Assembly (NCBI RefSeq): GCF_963667045.1
Contig: NZ_OY762934.1
Location: 3,488,501 to 3,552,500 of the forward strand
DNA length: 64,000 nucleotides
Direction of reading: 5' to 3'
From: an uncultured Cohaesibacter sp.
GTDB lineage: Bacteria > Pseudomonadota > Alphaproteobacteria > Rhizobiales > Cohaesibacteraceae
The notes under the pieces are model-generated. The model saw only the letters and a program-made list of their open reading frames with translations, did no database searches and was not told the DNA's origin. Shown here in pieces: positions 41,830 through 51,991 of the stretch; the stretch's first letter is position 1; each line of letters opens with the position of its first letter. The position numbers were made by a program, and so were the translations under genes.

Positions 41830-42543
41830 TCAGGTCAGCCCGACCTTGTACGCCCGGACCATATCATTGACGCCATCGAGGATGGAATAGACCGGCTTGT
41901 CGGTGGCCTTGATGATGGCTTGTTGATAAGGAGGCAGGTTGCCACATTCGAGAAGGAAGGCTGCGATGTCCGGATTGGCGGTGAGCACCCTTGTTGCCTT
42001 GTGGACGATGTCGGCTTCGATGGCCTGCTGGTCGAGGGTCTCAAGCTGTTCCGACTTGGCCCTGAGGATGGCATCGGCAAAGGCCGGACAGTCTTCCATG
42101 CCGGATATGACCACCTTGTCATGATCGATCCCTGCCGCTGTGAGCACTTCGCTGCCAAGGCTTTCGCTTGATGCCGTTAGGATGCCGATACGGCCGTCCG
42201 GGTGGCGTTGCCGGATTTCGCCGTAAAGGCAGAGGGCCGACAGCATTACCGGAATGGCAAGGGCCGCTTCCATTTCCTTCTGGATCGTAGCCAGAAATCC
42301 GCAGGTGGAGGTTATGGCAACCGCACCTTGCTGCTGCAATTCTTGCGCTTTGGACATGAACGCATCCACCAGCTCTGGTGCCGGGCGACCGTTGCGCACG
42401 ACATCAAGGCTGTCGGCCCCCGTTACCACTTCAACTCTGGCCGGAATGGCAAAGCTTTCAGGATTTCCCGCGTCACCAAGCGGACGTGGAAACCGGGTGT
42501 CGAGCATCAGGATGCCTATAAATGGGTCATTTTTATCAGTCAT
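41830..42543 (-). CDS. Asp/Glu/hydantoin racemase-family protein
   Basis: About 237 residues from ATG 42543 (a TTG further upstream is also in frame). Two conserved cysteines typical of the family sit in AVAITSTCGFLATIQ and AFLLECGNLPPYQQA. The family covers aspartate, glutamate and hydantoin racemases and maleate isomerases. Here it could supply or remove D-amino acids next to the D-amino-acid operon; substrate not determined. It converges on the GntR gene with 40 bp between them. Confidence 0.8.
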   Translation of the reverse strand: MTDKNDPFIGILMLDTRFPRPLGDAGNPESFAIPARVEVVTGADSLDVVRNGRPAPELVDAFMSKAQELQQQGAVAITSTCGFLATIQKEMEAALAIPVMLSALCLYGEIRQRHPDGRIGILTASSESLGSEVLTAAGIDHDKVVISGMEDCPAFADAILRAKSEQLETLDQQAIEADIVHKATRVLTANPDIAAFLLECGNLPPYQQAIIKATDKPVYSILDGVNDMVRAYKVGLT

Positions 42544-43196
42544 TGCCAAAAATTGTACCAATCGATGAAGGGCAGCGTGTGATCATCCTGTGCCCTCTAC
42601 GGTCGGGACTGTTCGCAAGACAAGGATGCTCAGCCCGACGAATTTGCCTTTGTCTGGCTTTTCCTTTCTGCAATACAGGAATTTGTCAAAAATATCAGCC
42701 CTGTTTCCAGACTTGTCCCAGAGTGGTTCCAGAGTGGTTCCAAAGGCCCCTGAGCTTTGCAAAAGGGCATGCTTTTTGCAAAGTCCGATGTGAAAAGAAC
42801 GCCAAGTGGCAAGGCTTGGACCGGGTCTGATCGTTCTGTTTCCGGACCAGTGTCTTTGCTGCTCCTCAAGCAGGGATCTGCTTGCGGCTTTGGCTCAGAT
42901 TTCGAAGCGTGGGATGGATAACGTCGTGGTCAAGGCAATTCTCGTGTGTGGCACAGGGGTGATCGGTGTGCCATTGGTGCCGGATCTTGATGGGGGGCAT
43001 CTCTGGGCCTTGACGCTCCGTAAAATTTCCAACACTTTTATCCAACCGGCGTCCGGCTTCGAGAATGGATCCGGCGCGACAGAACAATACACCGGCACGT
43101 CCAATGCCGGGGCCAAAACAGGATTGCCGGGCTTATTTCACTCAAATCGGGCCGGTTGAGAGCTCAACACCACATCATCACCCAGAGGAAGTCCAA
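42544..43196. other. 650-bp intergenic region between racemase and TRAP operon
   Basis: Divergent promoter region for the racemase (minus) and the TRAP operon (plus). Open frames here have no family resemblance. The notable feature is an 11-bp tandem repeat at 42718-42742. AGAGGAAG just before 43197 is the ribosome site of dctP. I could not define promoters. Confidence 0.5.
42718..42742. repeat. Tandem 11-bp direct repeat upstream of the TRAP operon
   Basis: CCAGAGTGGTT occurs twice in tandem and is followed by another CCA. Its place in a divergent control region makes a regulator-binding role possible. Confidence 0.55.
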
Positions 43197-44168
43197 ATGA
43201 AGATCAGAATTCTCCTTGCCACAGTCGCCTCGCTCGCGGCCATGACATCGGCGTCCCATGCGGAAAAATGGGACATGGCACTGGCTTATGCCGCAACCAA
43301 CTTCCACTCCGAGATGGCCGCTGAATTTGCCAAGGAAGTGGCTGAAAAGACCAACGGTGCGCTTGAAATCACCACCCATCCGTCCGGGTCGCTGTTCGGC
43401 GGCGCCGAAATCTTCGGGGCTGTGCGCAAGGGGCTGGTGCCGATGGGGGAACGCCTGATCTCTGCTCTTGGCAACGAGGATCCGATTTATGAAATCGACT
43501 CGATTCCGTTCCTCGCAACCTCCTATGCCGATGCCATGAAGCTCTACAAGGCCTCCAAACCGGCACTGGAAAAGACGCTGGCTGCTGCCCGCACCACGCT
43601 TCTCTATTCCTGCCCTTGGCCGCCGCAGGGCTTCTATTCCATCAAGGAAGCCAATGTTCCTGACGATGTGAAAGGCCTGAAATTCCGCGCCTACAACCCG
43701 ACCACCTCCAAGATTGCCGAATTCCTTGGCATGGCCCCGACCAAGATCGAGGCCGCCGAGTTGTCTCAAGCCTTCGCGACCGGGGTTGCCGAATCCATGA
43801 TCTCGTCCGGCTCGACGGGCTATGACCGCAAGCTGTGGGAACATGTCGGCTATTATTACGACGTCAAGGCTTGGTTGCCGCGCAACATGGTGATCGTCAA
43901 CACCAAGGCCTGGGATGGTCTGGATGACAGCGTCAAGGCCGTGGTCAAGGAGGCCGCAGCCAACGCCGAAGCCAAATGCTGGGCCAAGTCCGAAGAACTC
44001 GACAGCTGGTATGTCGAGCAGTTCACGGAAAAGGGCATGAAGGTTGCGCCGGCATCGCCGGAAATGCAGAAGGCTTTCGAGGAAGCCGGCGTCAAATTGC
44101 GTGACGAATGGCTGGAGCGGGCCGGTGAATCCGGTGCCGCTGTTCTCAAGGCCTATGAAGGCATGTAA
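43197..44168 (+). CDS. TRAP transporter substrate-binding protein (DctP family)
   Basis: 323 residues with a Sec signal peptide (about 1-22, MKIRILLATVASLAAMTSAS then HA). DctP-fold landmarks: FAKEVAEKTNGALEITTHPSG, then GLVPMGERLISALG, the carboxylate-binding region LKFRAYNPTTSKIAEFLGM with its conserved Arg, and GVAESMISSG. It binds a small organic acid or zwitterion in the periplasm and delivers it to the DctQM permease. First gene of the operon; stem-loops follow it. Confidence 0.92.
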   Translation: MKIRILLATVASLAAMTSASHAEKWDMALAYAATNFHSEMAAEFAKEVAEKTNGALEITTHPSGSLFGGAEIFGAVRKGLVPMGERLISALGNEDPIYEIDSIPFLATSYADAMKLYKASKPALEKTLAAARTTLLYSCPWPPQGFYSIKEANVPDDVKGLKFRAYNPTTSKIAEFLGMAPTKIEAAELSQAFATGVAESMISSGSTGYDRKLWEHVGYYYDVKAWLPRNMVIVNTKAWDGLDDSVKAVVKEAAANAEAKCWAKSEELDSWYVEQFTEKGMKVAPASPEMQKAFEEAGVKLRDEWLERAGESGAAVLKAYEGM

Positions 44169-44179
44169 GTCCGATCTGT

Positions 44180-44228
44180 CTGGAGAGGCCGATGGTCTCT
44201 CCAGCCCCTTCCCCGGCCAAAGGCCGGG
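44180..44228 (+). promoter_or_regulatory. Two intercistronic stem-loops after dctP
   Basis: CTGGAGAG/CTCTCCAG (44180-44204, 8 bp) and CCCGGCC/GGCCGGG with an AAA loop (44212-44228, 7 bp), lying between the binding-protein and DctQ genes, with no T-run. Likely mRNA-stabilising or attenuating structures. Confidence 0.7.
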
Positions 44229-44247
44229 TCTCTGCAGGGACGCGTGA

Positions 44248-44775
44248 ATGTCTTATGTCAATCGGTTTCTAGACCGGATCTATCTCGTTGGCGCCTGGCT
44301 CGCAGGCGCCCTGTTGGTGACGCTCTGCCTTCTGGTGCTCTACAGCATCGTGGCGCGGCTTGTCGGCTGGTTCGCCGGGGGCGCTTCCGATGTCGCAGGC
44401 TATGCCATGGCCACCAGCAGCTTCATGGCGCTCGCTTACACATTCCGCTCGCAAGGGCACATCCGGGTTTCCATTCTCTCGCAGCGCCTTGACGGGGTCA
44501 GGAGACGCGCGCTGGAAATCTGGGCCCATTTCGCCATCGCCGGGGTGGCAAGCTTTCTGGCTTTCTACATGGTCCGGCTGGCGATCGATTCCTATGACTA
44601 TGGCGAGCGCAGCGAAGGCGCCGATGCCATGTTGTTGTGGATTCCGCAAACGCCGGTGGCGCTCGGTGCCTGCCTGTTCGCTCTCTCGACCATCCATGTC
44701 TTTCTGATCGTCCTCCTCAATTACAAGTCTGTCGATCCCGAGCTGAACGAGGCCGGGGGGCCGCAAGAGGTATGA
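44248..44775 (+). CDS. TRAP transporter small permease (DctQ family)
   Basis: 175 residues, four predicted helices (LVGAWLAGALLVTLCLLVLYSIVAR; then YAMATSSFMALAYTFR; then HFAIAGVASFLAFYMVRLA; then PVALGACLFALSTIHVFLIVLL). The family motif RSQGHIRVSILSQRL is present. It forms the membrane complex with DctM. ATGA overlap with the next gene. Confidence 0.9.
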   Translation: MSYVNRFLDRIYLVGAWLAGALLVTLCLLVLYSIVARLVGWFAGGASDVAGYAMATSSFMALAYTFRSQGHIRVSILSQRLDGVRRRALEIWAHFAIAGVASFLAFYMVRLAIDSYDYGERSEGADAMLLWIPQTPVALGACLFALSTIHVFLIVLLNYKSVDPELNEAGGPQEV

Positions 44776-46067
44776 ACGAAGCCCTATCCATTGCAATTTT
44801 CCTGTTTGCCCTGTTCTTCCTGTTGGGCACCAGCGTCTGGGTGGGGGCCTCGCTGCTGCTCACCGCCATGCTGGGGATGTATCTGTTCACCTCCGCCCCC
44901 ATCGGTGATGCGCTGGCCCTGACCATCTGGGGCAGCCAGTCATCATGGACCCTGACGGCGCTGCCGCTGTTCATCTGGATGGGCGAGATCCTTTACCGCA
45001 CCAACCTGTCCGAGACGCTGTTTCGCGGCATTGCGCCCTTCATGCGGCGGATGCCCGGCGGCCTTCTGCATGTGAATGTGGGGGCATCGGCTATCTTTGC
45101 CGCCATTTCCGGCTCGTCGGCGGCCACGGTTGCGACCGTTGGCAAGATGGCGATCCCCGAGCTGCGCAAACGCGGCTATCCGGAAAAGCAGATCGTCGGA
45201 TCGCTTGCCGGTGCGGGCACGCTGGGGCTGCTCATTCCGCCCAGCATTTCGATGATCATCTACGGGGTGACCGTCAACGAGAGCATTGCCAAGCTGTTCA
45301 TGGCGGCGATGATCCCCGGTATTTCCCTGGCGCTGCTGTTCATGGGCTACCTTGCCTTCTGGGGCTTGCGGCACGGCAACGAGATGCAGCGGGACCCTTC
45401 CACCAGCTGGAGCGAAAAGCTGTCGGCCTTTCTCGGTCTGCTGCCGGTCGTGGCGTTGATCATTGCGGTGATCGGGTCGATCTATGGCGGCATCGCCACG
45501 GCAACCGAAGCGGCCGCTCTCGGCGTTCTGGGCTCGTTTGTCCTTGCCACCTTCCAGAAGACACTGACGCGCGAGACCTTCGTCGAATCCGTGCTCGGCG
45601 CGGTCCGAACCACCACCATGGTGATGTTCATTCTGATGGGCTCGGGCTTCCTGTCGCTGGCGATGGGCTTCACCGGCATTCCGAAAGCGCTGGCAGAGGT
45701 GATTTCCGCATGGAATCCGTCGCCAATGGCGCTGATCCTGACGCTGACGGTCTTCTACATCTTGCTGGGTTGTTTTCTTGATGGCATCTCGTCCATTGTT
45801 CTGACCATGGCGGTCATCGAGCCGATGGTTCGGGCTGCCGGGTTCGACATGCTCTGGTTCGGGGTGTATCTGATGATCGTGGTCGAGATGGCCCAGATCA
45901 CACCGCCGATCGGCTTCAACCTGTTCGTGCTGCAAGGCATGACGGGGCACGATATCGGCTTCATCGCAAGGGCCTCGGTGCCGAGTTTCCTGGTGATGTG
46001 CCTTTTTGTGGGGCTGCTGGTGGCCTTTCCCGATCTGGCCCTGTGGCTCCCCAGTGTGTTGAAGTGA
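44772..46067 (+). CDS. TRAP transporter large permease (DctM family)
   Basis: 431 residues, about 12 helices. Landmarks: PLFIWMGEILYRTNLSETLF then RGI, SAIFAAISGSSAATVATVGK, GAGTLGLLIPPSISMIIYGV and AQITPPIGFNLFVLQGMTG. It is the sodium-coupled transport subunit. It overlaps dctQ by 4 bp and is followed 83 bp later by a UspA gene, the same order as the ectoine transporter TeaABC with TeaD. Confidence 0.93.
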   Translation: MNEALSIAIFLFALFFLLGTSVWVGASLLLTAMLGMYLFTSAPIGDALALTIWGSQSSWTLTALPLFIWMGEILYRTNLSETLFRGIAPFMRRMPGGLLHVNVGASAIFAAISGSSAATVATVGKMAIPELRKRGYPEKQIVGSLAGAGTLGLLIPPSISMIIYGVTVNESIAKLFMAAMIPGISLALLFMGYLAFWGLRHGNEMQRDPSTSWSEKLSAFLGLLPVVALIIAVIGSIYGGIATATEAAALGVLGSFVLATFQKTLTRETFVESVLGAVRTTTMVMFILMGSGFLSLAMGFTGIPKALAEVISAWNPSPMALILTLTVFYILLGCFLDGISSIVLTMAVIEPMVRAAGFDMLWFGVYLMIVVEMAQITPPIGFNLFVLQGMTGHDIGFIARASVPSFLVMCLFVGLLVAFPDLALWLPSVLK

Positions 46068-46150
46068 GCGAGCTGAAGCGACTGTGTTGGCCCGACTGCC
46101 TGCAAATGCAATGCGCCCATTGACATGACCCCTTGAGACAGGAGCCCGAA

Positions 46151-46576
46151 ATGGCCGAGAAGATCCTTGTTGCAATCGACATTGAGCATCGTGACAATTC
46201 GGTCAAGGCGCTGCAGCAGGCAGCCCGGCTGGCTCAATGCATCGAGGGTGAAATCCACGTCTGCTATGTGCTGGCCTATGGCTTCTATGACTATGTGAAG
46301 CCGTTTCTGGTGGAAGAGGTGATCAAGGACAGCATTGCCCATGTCAAGATGGAGCTGGTGGCGATTGTCAAGGAAGCGGGCCTCAAAGAGGACCTGATCT
46401 ATCGCCATGTGCTCAAGGGGGGCGTGCATCAACAGATCCTGCTGCTTGCCGCCTCGCTTGCCCCCTCCTATCTGGTTATCAATGCCAGCCAGCCGGATGC
46501 GGCAGTTGGCATGGCTGGCCCGATCACGGCACAGCTGGCCCATCTGGCACCCTGCAATCTGCTGATTGTGCGCTAG
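46151..46576 (+). CDS. Universal stress protein A family (TeaD-like)
   Basis: 141 residues. Start ILVAIDIEHRDNSVKALQQA; C-terminal nucleotide loop region degenerate (GMAGPITAQLAHLAPCNLLI), but the terminal CNLLIVR strand is typical. UspA proteins of this kind accompany TRAP transporters; TeaD regulates TeaABC by nucleotide binding. By position it probably regulates this TRAP system. ATG at 46151 follows a purine-rich ACAGGAG. Confidence 0.85.
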   Translation: MAEKILVAIDIEHRDNSVKALQQAARLAQCIEGEIHVCYVLAYGFYDYVKPFLVEEVIKDSIAHVKMELVAIVKEAGLKEDLIYRHVLKGGVHQQILLLAASLAPSYLVINASQPDAAVGMAGPITAQLAHLAPCNLLIVR

Positions 46577-47045
46577 GGTATCGGCTGCCGGTCACATGGC
46601 CGCCTCGGTGTTGTCGGAAGGAGACCTGCTGCTCAACCCGGTGCTTGATGCGGTGGATGGCCAATCGGCCCGGCCCGATTTCGGTCTGCTGCTCTATCCG
46701 GTGGTGACGCTGGAAGACCCGTTTGTCCACAAGGACTCCCGTTCCTGCCTTCTGGGGCCGGATGCGGATGGGGACAGTGTCGTTCGTTATTCCGCCCAGA
46801 ACCGGATCACCGGTGACGCGCCGGAAGTGTTCATGGTGCTGGCCGATGATGATGCCTTGGTGCCTGCCGAGAATGCGATCCTGCTCTATCAGGCCCTGCG
46901 GCGGGCCGGGGTGCGGACGGAAATGCATGTGTTCCGCGAGGGCGCGCATGGTTTTGGCATCGCCCGGACAGGCTCTCTGCCGGTTGGGCGCTGGCCTGAG
47001 CTTGCACGGGCATGGCTCGAACGCATCGGTGTGCTGGCAGGTTGA
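46566..47045 (+). pseudogene. C-terminal remnant of an alpha/beta-hydrolase (esterase)
   Basis: The frame reads VSAAGHMAASVL, a damaged nucleophile elbow (GxSAGGH in the family), and goes on DFGLLLYPVVTLEDPFVHKD, EVFMVLADDDALVPAENAIL (acidic residue region) and MHVFREGAHGFGIAR (catalytic His). About 150 residues of a family usually near 300. No proper start is available and the homology begins right at the uspA stop, so an upstream deletion probably fused them. Closest in look to carbohydrate acetyl-esterases. Not expected to be active. Confidence 0.7.
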
Positions 47046-47051
47046 GTTCTG

Positions 47052-48716
47052 TCAGACCCTTGTGCGTTCGAAAACGACCTTGCCGTCAAGGATGGTGAGG
47101 TCGCAGACCGTGTCCGTCAGGATCTCCTGCGGCGTTGCCTCCAGCAGATTGCGCGAGAAGATGGCGACGTCTGCCAGATAGCCGGGCATCAGCTTGCCGC
47201 GCACATGTTCCTGCTTCTGGGAATAGGCCCCATATTCGGTGTAGGACTGCAGCGCCTCCTCGATGGTGAGGCATTCGGCCGGATCAAGCTGGGTGCCCTT
47301 GCCGGTCTTGCGGGTGAGCATGGCGTGGAGATTGGCCCATGGAGCCGGGTCGCAGACCGGGCTGTCGCTGCCTGCAGGCGGCTTGAGGCCCATGCGGGTC
47401 CATGTCTTTTGCGGATAGGCGCTGTAGACCCGGTTCATGCCGATCATCGTGACATAGGCATCGCCAAAATCATGCAGAAAGACCTGTTGTGGCGAGGGAA
47501 TGATGCCCGCCTTCTGCATGCGTTCATTCTGGCTTGGAGCCAGGAAACCACTGTGTTCGACGCGGTGACGGCGGTCCGGATCGGGATGGGCGGCGAGCGC
47601 TTTTTCATAGGCGGTGATGAGCTGGTCGATGGCACCATCGCCGATGGCATGGGCGCAGATCTGGTAGCCCTTCAGGTGATAATCCAGCACCATCGCTTCG
47701 AGCTCCTGAGTGGGGATCATCTGCAGGCCATGATTATCCCTGTCTGCAAGATAACCTTCGGTCATCCAGGCGGTGGCACCGCCGACCGAGCCATCCAGAA
47801 ACAGCTTGACCGCGCCCACCATCAGCATGTCGTCGCCAACGCCGGAAACAAGGCCGATAGCCTCGCATTGGGGCACGATATTGTCATGGGCGGGGGTTGC
47901 CTGAAGCGCCATCCATGTGCGCACCGGCAGCCGCCCTGTGCGCTTGGCCTCGTTGTAGGCTGCGATTTCCTCAAAGCCTGCCTTCATCCCGACGGCGGCA
48001 TCCATGACGGAGGTGATGCCCACCGACAGGCAGTAGGTGCCCGCGCGCTCGATGGCGTCGATGGCAGCGGCTCTGCCGAGCGGCGGGACCGCATCAAGGA
48101 TCGGGGCCGAGGCATTTTCGGCGAGGAAGCCGGTCAGCCTGCCGTTGGCCTTGCCGATCTTGCCACCATCCGGGTCGGGGGTGCTGTCGGTGATGCCGCC
48201 AGCCTGCATGGCGAGGCTGTTGGCGATCTGGACATGGGTGCAGGTGCGGATCAGCATCACCGGATTGTCCGGTGCGATGGCGTCTAGTTCTACCATGGTG
48301 GGATGGCGCCCGACATCGAGCTTGGTCTGGTCATAGCCGCTGGCAAAGACCCATTCCCCCGGCTGCGACTGCTCCACCCGCGCCTTGACAGCGGCCAGCA
48401 GGGCTTCAAGTGTCGGGGCCTTCTGTGGCGAAATGTCGACCCAGTCCATGACCACGCCCAGATAGGTGGGGTGCAGATGGGCGTCGGTGAAGCCCGGCGT
48501 GGCGAGCCTGCCGTCAAGATCGATCATGCGGGTGGCATCGCTTCTGAAAGGTGCCAGCTCTTCCAGGCTTCCGGTTGCCAGAACGCGTCCCTGCCAAAGC
48601 GCCAGAGCCTCAGCCGTGCCCTCGTCAAGGCCACGCCAGATGGGGCCGTTGTAGAGGATGATGTCGGCGCGCGGACCAGAAGACGGGGAAGCGGATGTCG
48701 GTTGCGAAAGGGCCAT
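47052..48716 (-). CDS. Amidohydrolase family protein (YtcJ/LAF3-like)
   Basis: 554 residues. The metal-binding HxH is in PGFTDAHLHPTYLG (about 79), with later ligands in YQICAHAIGDGAIDQLITAY and RHRVEHSGFL, and Asp in PPAGSDSPVCDP. This is the layout of YtcJ-type metal-dependent hydrolases. Typical members hydrolyse cyclic amides or N-acyl amino acids; the true substrate is unclear. It is the last gene after the amino-acid ABC transporter and may belong to the same transcription unit (45-bp gap). Confidence 0.88.
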   Translation of the reverse strand: MALSQPTSASPSSGPRADIILYNGPIWRGLDEGTAEALALWQGRVLATGSLEELAPFRSDATRMIDLDGRLATPGFTDAHLHPTYLGVVMDWVDISPQKAPTLEALLAAVKARVEQSQPGEWVFASGYDQTKLDVGRHPTMVELDAIAPDNPVMLIRTCTHVQIANSLAMQAGGITDSTPDPDGGKIGKANGRLTGFLAENASAPILDAVPPLGRAAAIDAIERAGTYCLSVGITSVMDAAVGMKAGFEEIAAYNEAKRTGRLPVRTWMALQATPAHDNIVPQCEAIGLVSGVGDDMLMVGAVKLFLDGSVGGATAWMTEGYLADRDNHGLQMIPTQELEAMVLDYHLKGYQICAHAIGDGAIDQLITAYEKALAAHPDPDRRHRVEHSGFLAPSQNERMQKAGIIPSPQQVFLHDFGDAYVTMIGMNRVYSAYPQKTWTRMGLKPPAGSDSPVCDPAPWANLHAMLTRKTGKGTQLDPAECLTIEEALQSYTEYGAYSQKQEHVRGKLMPGYLADVAIFSRNLLEATPQEILTDTVCDLTILDGKVVFERTRV

Positions 48717-48761
48717 GGGTCACTCTGTAGGCTGGAAAGGCAGGTTGCTCTGTTGTCTGGA

Positions 48762-49601
<840 letters not shown>

Positions 49602-49605
49602 CTTC

Positions 49606-50265
49606 TCAGGCCCGTTTCAGGTGGCGCGTTACGCGCTGTTCCACCCTGGCGCCGATCCAACCGGTTACCACGACCATCAGCCAGTAGAACAGCGACAGGA
49701 CGAGGAACGGCTCGACGAAGGTGAAGGTCTCTGCCGCCATGGTCTGTGTCTGAAACAGCAGCTCGGGCACAGTGACAACGGAAAGAATGGCGGTTTCCTT
49801 GGTCAGGATGATGAAGAAGTTGGTCAGCGGTGCGGTGATCGGCACCAGCATTTGCGGCAGGATGATGCGCCACAGGATGCGGGATTCGGGCAGGCCAACG
49901 CAGCGGGCCGCCTCGATCTGGCCCTTCGGGATGGCATTGAAGCCGGAGCGGAAGATCTCGGCGAAATAGGGGCTGCCATAGATGATGAAGCTGATGATGC
50001 CCGCCTGAACCGGGGTCAGCAACAGGCCGATGTATGGCCCGCCGTAATAGAGGATGAACAGCTGGATCATGAAGGGCGTGCCGCGGATGATCTCCACATA
50101 GGCGTAGATGATCCAGCCGATGAAGCGCGGACCCCAGCGGTTGAGGCAGGCCAGGGCGAAGCCGACAATGACGCCGCCAATGGAGCCAACCAGCCAGCAC
50201 AGGATGGTGATGCCGAAACCGTAGAGCAGGGCGGGTCCGTAGCGGACGAAGAGTTCTGTTTCCAT
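49606..50265 (-). CDS. Polar amino-acid ABC transporter permease 2
   Basis: 219 residues, HisM/GlnP family. About five helices with the family loop [20 protein letters not shown] and the EAA motif region [20 protein letters not shown]. 9 bp after the first permease. Confidence 0.92.
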   Translation of the reverse strand: METELFVRYGPALLYGFGITILCWLVGSIGGVIVGFALACLNRWGPRFIGWIIYAYVEIIRGTPFMIQLFILYYGGPYIGLLLTPVQAGIISFIIYGSPYFAEIFRSGFNAIPKGQIEAARCVGLPESRILWRIILPQMLVPITAPLTNFFIILTKETAILSVVTVPELLFQTQTMAAETFTFVEPFLVLSLFYWLMVVVTGWIGARVEQRVTRHLKRA

Positions 50266-50274
50266 GTCGCGCTC

Positions 50275-50937
50275 CTATCCGATCTGCAGTTTCTTTTCGA
50301 TCAGTCGACCGCTGATCGACAGGACCCAGTTGATGGCGAAATAGATGACGGCGGCGGTGAAATAGATTTCCAGCGGCCGGTAGGTTTCTCCGGTGATGTT
50401 CTGGGCGATGCGGGTCAGTTCGCTGATGCCGACAACGGATGCCAGCGACGAGACCTTGACCAGCAGGATCAGCTCGTTGACCAGCGAGGGCATGCCAATG
50501 CGGATGGCCTGTGGAACCAGAATGCGGCGCCAGAGGGAGAAGGACGGGATCCCCAGCGCGTAAGCCGCCTCGGTCTGTCCGTGTGGTATGCTCTGCAGGG
50601 CACCGCGCAGGATCTCGGCGGTGTAGGCCGCCGAGCACATGCCGGTTGCCAGGATCGCGGCCTCGACGGCAGGAAGATCAAGCCCGACATAGGGAAGAGC
50701 ATAATAGAACAGCAGCAGCTGGACGAGCAGCGGCACACCGCGAAAGAAGCTGATATAGAGGGTGGCGGCGCCGCGCCAAAAGGGGTTGGCAGAAAGCCGG
50801 GTTGCGCACAGAAGCGTGCCCCAGACAAGGCTGATGGCCATGCCGCAGACCGAAATGATGACCGTCCAGCGGGCCGCTGCCAGCAAATAGGGCAGGTTGT
50901 GCCAGATCGTATCAAAAGAAAAATTCATTGATCGCAA
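50275..50937 (-). CDS. Polar amino-acid ABC transporter permease 1
   Basis: 220 residues, HisQ/GlnP family, with ISFFRGVPLLVQLLLFYYAL and SIPHGQTEAAYALGIPSFSL. ATG 50928 (MNFSFDTIWHNLPYLL) is an alternative start. It is separated from the binding-protein gene by a 180-bp stretch with two hairpins. Confidence 0.92.
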   Translation of the reverse strand: MRSMNFSFDTIWHNLPYLLAAARWTVIISVCGMAISLVWGTLLCATRLSANPFWRGAATLYISFFRGVPLLVQLLLFYYALPYVGLDLPAVEAAILATGMCSAAYTAEILRGALQSIPHGQTEAAYALGIPSFSLWRRILVPQAIRIGMPSLVNELILLVKVSSLASVVGISELTRIAQNITGETYRPLEIYFTAAVIYFAINWVLSISGRLIEKKLQIG

Positions 50938-51026
50938 TCTCCGCTCGATAAGCCACTCCCCCGGTCAAGTGTCATGAGGCGGGCTGATCTGTCGTAGAGA
51001 AGATTTACAGGATTGCCGCACGGAAA

Positions 51027-51109
51027 GACGGGGCAAAAATGGGGCCCCGTTTCGCTGTGTTGGCAATCGGATGAAAAGAGTGCGTCCGGCAAGTTAGCCT
51101 GCCGAACGC
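51027..51109 (-). promoter_or_regulatory. Stem-loops after the amino-acid binding-protein gene
   Basis: GCGTCCGGCA (51082-51091) pairs with TGCCGAACGC (51100-51109) with one mismatch, just after the binding-protein stop on the minus strand and followed by CTCTTTTC. ACGGGGC/GCCCCGT (51027-51051) forms a second one. Same placement as the stem-loops after the other two binding-protein genes in this window. Confidence 0.65.
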
Positions 51110-51117
51110 AGCTTTCA

Positions 51118-51936
51118 TTATTTCACGTCCGGCATGGTCGTCGGCAGCTCGGGATTGCTGCCCAGCCATTTCTCGTTGATGGCCTTGAGGCGGCCATCTT
51201 CGTGCATTTTCAGCAGGCTGGCGTTAATGGCCTCAATGAGGGTCTTGCTGTTGTCGTCACCGGTCGCGACCCAGCCGAAGAATTTCGGATCACCGAACGG
51301 AGGCATGACGAGCTCGAACAGGCCTGGGCGCTGTACGGCGGCATAGCCCATCAGCGGCAACGAGTTGGCGACACCGGAGATGCGGCCGGCTGCCATGTCG
51401 GCAAGGGCTTCATCGATATTGGTGTATTCGCGGATTTCAGCTGGCGTTGCGAGCGACTCGGAGAAGGCCTTGAGCTGTTCGAACTGGGCGGTGCCCTTCT
51501 GGGTGCCAACCACCTTGCCGGAAATGTCCTCTGGCTTGGAGATCGAGCTGTCGCCTGCCTTCTTGGCCAGAGCAACGGTTGCGTTGCCGATTGGCAGGGT
51601 GAAGCTGTAGCGCTTCATGCGTTCGGCGGTGATGGTCACAGGGGCAATGACGAAGTCGAATTTGCCCGCTTCCAGACCCGGCAGAATGGAGTTCCACGGC
51701 AGGTCGATATATTTCGGGGTGACGCCCAGATCTTTGGCAATTTCGTCAAACAGATCGCGGTCGATGCCTACATATTCACCATCCTTGAGAAGGTCGAATG
51801 GGGCATAGTGCATCTCGGTGGCGGCAACGATTTCGCCTTTGGCCTTGATGTCGGACAAAAGGTCGGCCTGGGCGGTGCCAGCAAGGCTCAAGCCGATGGT
51901 TGCGGCAGCAACAAAGCTGAGGATTGTCTTTTTCAT
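51118..51936 (-). CDS. Polar amino-acid ABC transporter substrate-binding protein
   Basis: 272 residues, SBP_bac_3 family. Sec signal peptide (MKKTILSFVAAATIGLSLAG then TAQA, cut about residue 24). Landmarks: MHYAPFDLLKDGEYVGIDRD, WNSILPGLEAGKFDFVIAPV and ITAERMKRYSFTLP, the amino-acid carboxylate-binding region with Arg. It is 55 bp behind hutU on the same strand, so probably brings in histidine or urocanate for the hut enzymes. Confidence 0.92.
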   Translation of the reverse strand: MKKTILSFVAAATIGLSLAGTAQADLLSDIKAKGEIVAATEMHYAPFDLLKDGEYVGIDRDLFDEIAKDLGVTPKYIDLPWNSILPGLEAGKFDFVIAPVTITAERMKRYSFTLPIGNATVALAKKAGDSSISKPEDISGKVVGTQKGTAQFEQLKAFSESLATPAEIREYTNIDEALADMAAGRISGVANSLPLMGYAAVQRPGLFELVMPPFGDPKFFGWVATGDDNSKTLIEAINASLLKMHEDGRLKAINEKWLGSNPELPTTMPDVK

Positions 51937-51991
51937 TGCAGCAGTTCTCCTGAGTATTTTGGAAGGTTGAAGGTGATTGATATTATTGTTG

